A stretch of DNA of 64,000 bases from Liopterus haemorrhoidalis (taxonomy: Eukaryota; Arthropoda; Insecta; Coleoptera; Dytiscidae): contig OZ020622.1 of assembly GCA_963971575.1 (NCBI GenBank), forward strand, positions 10,454,279 to 10,518,278, written 5' to 3'. Shown here piece by piece: positions 61,901 to 64,000 of this stretch. A program made the position numbers and the translations under genes. The notes under the pieces were generated by a model. The model saw only the letters and a program-made list of their open reading frames with translations. It did no database searches and had not been told where the DNA came from. The stretch's first letter is position 1; each line of letters starts with the position of its first letter.

Positions 61901-62117
61901 CTTGAGCTAGTTTCTATCTCGGTATCAAATTTAGTATCATTTAGGTTGGTAGTATTAGTTTTAGGTGTTGTGATTGCATTTTGGTTTTCTGTTTTTTCTT
62001 CAGTGACATTTTGACCTTTTCCAACTTCTCTTACACCTCGGTGATATTCAATGGATGCACATTGAACGTAAGAGATTATAACCAAAGTTTGTAGAACCCC
62101 TGTAACAAGTTTAATGA
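47991..62117 (-). CDS. Mucin-like receptor protein tyrosine phosphatase, whole gene
   Basis: A single-pass membrane phosphatase acting on phosphotyrosine at the cytosolic face. Eight exons were found (2186, 168, 240, 138, 129, 159, 213 and 54 nt), about 1094 residues. The start codon lies in an upstream exon that was not identified. Order: hydrophobic signal-like stretch ([18 protein letters not shown]); ~690-residue Thr/Ser/Asn/Glu-rich ectodomain with many sequons and few cysteines; helix [20 protein letters not shown]; basic stop-transfer RKRQKR; one PTP domain with [17 protein letters not shown], catalytic [10 protein letters not shown] and [10 protein letters not shown]; tail [15 protein letters not shown]. 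All key catalytic residues are present, so it should be active. All introns are phase 0. It resembles insect single-domain mucin-like receptor PTPs; the exact orthologue is not resolved. It lies upstream of the cotransporter on the same strand. Confidence 0.92.
48053..48108. repeat. (AAAT)n microsatellite at splice acceptor
   Basis: About 14 AAAT units. On the minus strand it reads (ATTT)n and runs directly into the acceptor of the phosphatase last exon, so it forms the polypyrimidine-tract region. Confidence 0.9.
48372..48637. mobile_element. Harbinger-like MITE, TAA-flanked, short copy
   Basis: AGTGGCGAACAGAATGCAAC at the left and the complement of AGCCTGGAACAGAATGCAC at the right, with TAA outside each (48369-48371 and 48638-48640). 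It is oriented opposite to the copy at 18625-19075 and shares its GACGGCG-rich interior. In the last phosphatase intron. Confidence 0.8.
49102..49314 (-). CDS. Phosphatase exon with catalytic P-loop
   Basis: 71 codons. [20 protein letters not shown] holds the nucleophilic Cys and the phosphate-binding Arg (HCxxGxxR). [12 protein letters not shown] holds the Q-loop Gln. The donor taken is AAA|GTAGGT, which keeps phase 0; the alternative G|GTTTTA is weaker and breaks the frame with the last exon. Confidence 0.93.
49484..49690 (-). mobile_element. hAT-type MITE fragment with CCTCACC module
   Basis: Contains GTGAGGACTTTTTTTTGCTC and ATGAGGACCTTTTTACCG, inverted relative to AAAGGTCCTCACCTCCCAAA in the elements at 54.5 and 63.2 kb. 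GC-rich left part with GGGGCGCGAGG-type motifs. Ends not fixed; family B starts directly after. Confidence 0.55.
49690..50702 (+). repeat. Family B repeat, copy B2, with duplicated 3' segment
   Basis: Starts TTTTTACCGACCGCCAACAT, has a ~110 bp (GTCT)n array (49812-49920) and ends GGTGGCCACAGCTGATTTTT. The last ~150 bp occurs twice (50205-50375 and 50551-50702) with repeat X (50376-50550) between. CTGTGGTGGCCACAG near the end is a small hairpin. Confidence 0.78.
51042..52289. mobile_element. TA-flanked element, pogo/Tigger-like ends, with nested insertion
   Basis: CAGCAAAATATTAGATTGCG at the left and the complement of CAGTAAAATCTTGGATTGCG at the right, each bordered by TA. The interior left of the insertion has the GATTCGTTCCATAACCC motif. 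Non-coding as preserved. Interrupted by 51545-52142. Confidence 0.78.
51545..52142. mobile_element. Nested MITE with CCCTTTTCACACTAGAAC ends
   Basis: Perfect inverted ends CCCTTTTCACACTAGAAC and GTTCTAGTGTGAAAAGGG, with TA just outside each. A second motif pair (TTTAAACATCG and its complement) lies inside. 598 bp, non-coding. Confidence 0.82.
52336..52494 (-). CDS. Phosphatase exon with WPD loop
   Basis: 53 codons: [20 protein letters not shown], then [19 protein letters not shown] and NTLRDNK. The WPD Asp, general acid in catalysis, is present. A transposon ends only 46 bp from its donor side. Confidence 0.95.
52548..52790 (+). mobile_element. Reverse-transcriptase fragment with YADD
   Basis: Reads [20 protein letters not shown] then [20 protein letters not shown] and KTKYLIFSR. 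The catalytic YADD is intact but the fragment is ~80 codons. In phosphatase intron 5, opposite strand. Confidence 0.78.
53336..54065. repeat. Inverted-repeat element, ~120 bp arms
   Basis: AACGTACAGTTTCTTATACA through ATCTAATAGGATATTTTTAA is mirrored at 53935-54065 with ~80-90% identity by eye. The interior (53450-53600) resembles, in inverse orientation, sequence at 63.53-63.61 kb. Non-coding. Confidence 0.7.
54529..54736. mobile_element. hAT-type MITE, TSD ACWAAAGC
   Basis: Ends CAGCGGCGTAGCCAGG and TTGGCTGCGCCACTG, a common hAT terminus. Flanks ACTAAAGC and ACAAAAGC (54521-54528 and 54737-54744) differ at one base. The interior has tandem AAAAAAGGTCTTCACCTCCC units shared with 63.2 kb. 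Confidence 0.82.
54780..54860 (-). other. Solo tRNA-like segment
   Basis: Minus strand: A-box-like TAGCGTAGTGGTAATAC and B-box-like AGGTTCCAATCCTG, with a T-arm CAGG/CCTG around a 7-nt loop. The anticodon arm is weak. It is outside any family A copy, immediately after a hAT MITE. Confidence 0.5.
55224..55352 (-). CDS. Phosphatase exon, EKCADYLP block
   Basis: 43 codons: [43 protein letters not shown]. The KCxxYWP-type motif has Leu in place of Trp. Phase 0 both sides. Confidence 0.93.
55605..56467. repeat. Large inverted repeat, ~380 bp arms
   Basis: CTTGAATAAAGTAGGGCATT at the left end is mirrored by AATGCCCTACTTTATTCAAG at the right. Near-identical arms run inward past the G/C homopolymer (55672-55680 and 56389-56400) to a ~100 bp AT-rich centre near 56036. 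56468-56550 repeats part of the right arm directly. No coding capacity. In phosphatase intron 4. Confidence 0.92.
56620..56757 (-). CDS. Phosphatase exon, YIACQGP / DFWRMIWE block
   Basis: 46 codons: [20 protein letters not shown] then [20 protein letters not shown] and LYENGI. Near-invariant classical PTP motifs. The following intron holds a large inverted repeat. Confidence 0.95.
56999..57036. repeat. Perfect 16-bp stem hairpin
   Basis: CAGGCAGTGCAGAAAT, a TTATTC loop, then ATTTCTGCACTGCCTG. In phosphatase intron 3, flanked by TGCGCGCA-type motifs. Probably a foldback remnant. Confidence 0.85.
57162..57401 (-). CDS. Phosphatase exon, start of PTP domain
   Basis: 80 codons: [40 protein letters not shown] and [14 protein letters not shown]. 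Contains the phosphotyrosine-recognition loop KNRYANI and the DYINAN motif of classical PTPs. Confidence 0.95.
57540..58016 (-). repeat. Inverted family A fragment, diverged
   Basis: Minus-oriented relative to A5: contains AAAGTTGAAATTTGGCATGC and CAACTCTTTGACCC, complementing the GGTCAAAGAGTTG...CCAAATTTCAACT block of family A. It directly precedes copy A5, forming a head-to-head pair. Confidence 0.55.
58017..59175 (+). repeat. Family A repeat, copy A5
   Basis: Full-length copy from AAAATTGATGTGAAGTGTGA to ACAAAATCCTAAAAAT, with two (AT)n tracts (58274-58299 and 58930-58958) and a short GACA tract. tRNA-like segment at 58545-58620. In phosphatase intron 2. Confidence 0.87.
58545..58620 (-). 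other. tRNA-like segment in A5
   Basis: Minus-strand A-box-like TGGTATAATGGTTAGC and B-box-like GGGTTCGCTCC. CCAGG/CCTGG form a good T-arm-like stem. This is the best preserved of the family A segments. Confidence 0.6.
59481..59648 (-). CDS. Phosphatase juxtamembrane exon
   Basis: 56 codons, phase 0 both sides: [20 protein letters not shown] then [19 protein letters not shown] and [13 protein letters not shown]. Basic stop-transfer residues follow the helix directly. Several Tyr and Ser could be regulatory, but this is not shown. Confidence 0.9.
59932..62117 (-). CDS. Phosphatase ectodomain exon with transmembrane helix
   Basis: The frame is open from the acceptor TTACAG|TC (62117) to donor TTG|GTAAAT. 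It lacks an ATG near its 5' end, so the initiator must come from an upstream exon. The signal-like [16 protein letters not shown] is near the start. The body is low-complexity, rich in Thr, Ser, Asn and Glu. It has short tandem motifs ([19 protein letters not shown]) and many N-x-S/T sites, so is likely heavily O- and N-glycosylated. The helix [20 protein letters not shown] lies at the end. The acceptor choice is inferred. Confidence 0.85.
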
Positions 62118-62404
62118 CTGTAATTTTACGCCTCGTCTCAGATGTGTATATTTAGTACAATTCAAAAAGTAACGTGAGCATTACTGTGAAATTATAAATA
62201 CAACTAGAATTAATGTTACTAAATGTAATTTTAAAACAATTTGCCCTTATATTAAGTTTATTGACCTATAATTAGCAGACATATCTCACGAGTTGAAGAT
62301 GAAACAGGATGAATGGTAAATATTTGAGAACATTTCTGATATTTTGAATGTTTCTACGACATTCAATTTAGTCTAGTGCCTACGTCGAAAGATACTGCAC
62401 TTGC

Positions 62405-63140
62405 TGATAATAATAATAATAATAATAATAATTTTTTAATAATAATAATTTATTGACCATAATACAAAATAAAACATTGTTTTAGTCAGTCAAGCAATAC
62501 AATACAAAGTACAAATACATGTTAATAAAGAGCGAAAATAAGGGGCAGTACATAAATAAATTTAAAATTTAACATTCAAAAATTCGTCAGTCGAGTAAAA
62601 TGGGTTTCTAATTAAAAATTATTTTACAGTTTTCTTGAAATTCAGAAAACGCAGGACTTTATATTCCTCTGGCAGAATATTGAAAAATTTTATGCTGTAA
62701 TAATTAGAGGCATTGCGTGATTTAGTTAAACGTAAAAAGTTTGGATATATATGGTCTTTATTCCTAGTAGCATACGAGTGCATTCTGTCACCAGATGGCC
62801 ATATATTTCTATTTTTATATGCATACAATACACACTGATAAATATAGAGGGAAGGTAAGGTCATTATTTCTAATTCTTTAAATGCATTCTTACAATCAGC
62901 TCTATAGTTAATTTTTGCTAAAATTCGAATAGCACGTCGTTGAAGGGAAAAAATTCTATTAGCTGAAGCAGAATGTCCCCAAGTTAGAAGAGCATAAGAA
63001 ATATGTGACTGAAATAGGGCATAATATGATATTAACATTATTTCTTTTGAAACAGTATTGACCAGATTGCGAAAAAGAAATATAGTTTTGCAGATTTTTT
63101 TGGCAAGAATCTCTACGTGCTGATCCCACTTAAGTGATCA
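62405..63140 (-). mobile_element. Non-LTR retrotransposon 3' part with (AAT)n tail
   Basis: The minus strand encodes SHISYALLTWGHSASANRIF, SLQRRAIRILAKINYRADC, KNAFKELEIMTLPSLYIYQC and FFNILPEEYKVLRFLNFKK, a LINE C-terminal domain without frame damage over ~139 codons. The tail is an AAT array (62408-62452) on the plus strand. 5'-truncated; related to the copy at 28.85 kb. Confidence 0.85.
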
Positions 63141-63210
63141 ACATAAACATAAACATAGAATGCCACTGTCACACGTGTTCTCTATAAAAATTAGATTTTG
63201 ACCCGCAGCA

Positions 63211-63427
63211 TAGGGTGACCATTTTCTTGGAGACGGCAATGCGGGACGGAGCAAAGAAAAGGTCGTCACTTCCGAAATATAAGTGAATAGCAAACAAAAA
63301 AAAGGTCCTCACCTCCCAAATATAAGTAAAGAGCAAAAAAAAAGGTCTTCACCTCCCAAATATAAGTACAGAGCAAAATTCGGCCCTGGGGACACCAAAT
63401 TAAAATGCGGGATGAATGGTCACCCTA
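63211..63427. mobile_element. hAT-type MITE, TSD CCGCAGCA
   Basis: Ends TAGGGTGACCAT and ATGGTCACCCTA, perfectly inverted. CCGCAGCA abuts both (63203-63210 and 63428-63435). The interior is three ~40 bp tandem units with AAAGGTCCTCACCTCCCAAA. 217 bp, non-coding. Confidence 0.9.
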
Positions 63428-63435
63428 CCGCAGCA

Positions 63436-64000
63436 CCTATTTGTGAAGTGAGGCAGATTCAAGTTGGTGGCGAAAATAGCGCGCCAATTACGACAACTAA
63501 TTTTTAGATAGAGCGCAATAGCTACATACACATTGGTAGAATGGACCTTTAGCTACAATCTGCCGAGTCGTACGCGAATATACGTCACTTAGTTTACAAG
63601 ATACCGTCCATAAATCATACTCAGACGCAAAAAAGTGATTTCCGGAATGACTAACGAATTTCGTATGATATGGCTCGTTTTCTATTAATTTAATATTGTA
63701 GATTGCGAATTTGTTATGAAAATGGTGAAAAATTTTAATTTTGATTGATTTTTTTTCCCAAATTCGAAACATGATGATATACTTTATCACTGCAAATCTG
63801 CGTATATTAACATTTTGTTTCAATTCTTCCTTAATCTGTAGGGCATATCCTTGGCTACAAGAATATGTGCGGAATTTTTTTCTGAGGGGCGCGCAAATTA
63901 AGATAGTGACCGAAATGTGTAAAGTCTCAATTTCGTATTATTTTGACACTTTTTATATTGCTCTCGGCCAAATCGGACCTGTAAATGACAAAAATGAAAT
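63436..64000. other. Right-edge sequence, repeat-like
   Basis: 63534-63610 resembles, inverted, the interior of the element at 53.4-53.6 kb (GTAGAATGGACCTTTAGCTA). A ~108-codon minus-strand frame here has no recognisable domain. No gene is supported. Confidence 0.5.

Noticed and set aside
63497..63823. 108-codon minus-strand frame as a gene
   Set aside because: Overlaps sequence repeated at 53.4 kb, no domain, no splice support.

Overview
This is an AT-rich, repeat-dense piece of an animal nuclear genome, almost certainly an insect. The proteins are spliced with GT-AG introns (one GC-AG), the cation-chloride cotransporter reads like the insect SLC12 type, and the DNA transposons (hAT, mariner, piggyBac, Harbinger-like) and truncated non-LTR retrotransposons with (ATT)n tails are an insect mixture. 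A beetle would fit, but the sequence does not settle the order.

Two complete or near-complete genes can be rebuilt exon by exon, both on the minus strand and in tandem. (1) 4775-37860 is an SLC12-family Na-K-Cl cotransporter with 16 coding exons. All phases agree, giving 3153 nt and about 1050 residues, from an N terminus with an RFxV-type kinase docking motif to the family's conserved C terminus ending LTFYS. (2) 47991-62117 is a single-domain receptor-type protein tyrosine phosphatase. It has a Thr/Ser/Asn-rich mucin-like ectodomain in one 2.2 kb exon, a transmembrane helix and a catalytic domain with WPD loop, P-loop and Q-loop intact. Only the short first exon carrying the initiator Met was not found. 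A third coding piece (3-1391, plus strand, open at the window edge) encodes an unrecognised protein with about eight copies of a Cys/Tyr/N-glycosylation-sequon motif. It converges on the 3' end of the cotransporter.

Almost everything else is mobile DNA. The cotransporter introns are either 52-200 bp or 1.7-11.9 kb, and the long ones are filled with transposons. Many elements can be delimited to the base from terminal inverted repeats plus target-site duplications. These include ten hAT-type elements with exact or near-exact 8-bp duplications, two mariners with TA, a TTAA-flanked piggyBac remnant, two TAA-flanked Harbinger-like MITEs, a MITE with a 5-bp duplication, and several foldback elements. 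Several are nested, up to three levels deep (LINE, then mariner, then hAT at 38.65-40.44 kb). One hAT sits inside another hAT's transposase so cleanly that the reading frame is continuous across the empty site.

Two dispersed families carry internal (GACA)n or (GTCT)n arrays. Family A (about 0.9-1.15 kb; copies at 16.0, 26.9, 30.1, 35.8 and 58.0 kb) carries a tRNA-like segment with A-box and B-box at the same internal position. That segment differs in sequence from copy to copy, which is the most unusual structure in the window. No CRISPR, rRNA or convincing functional tRNA was seen.
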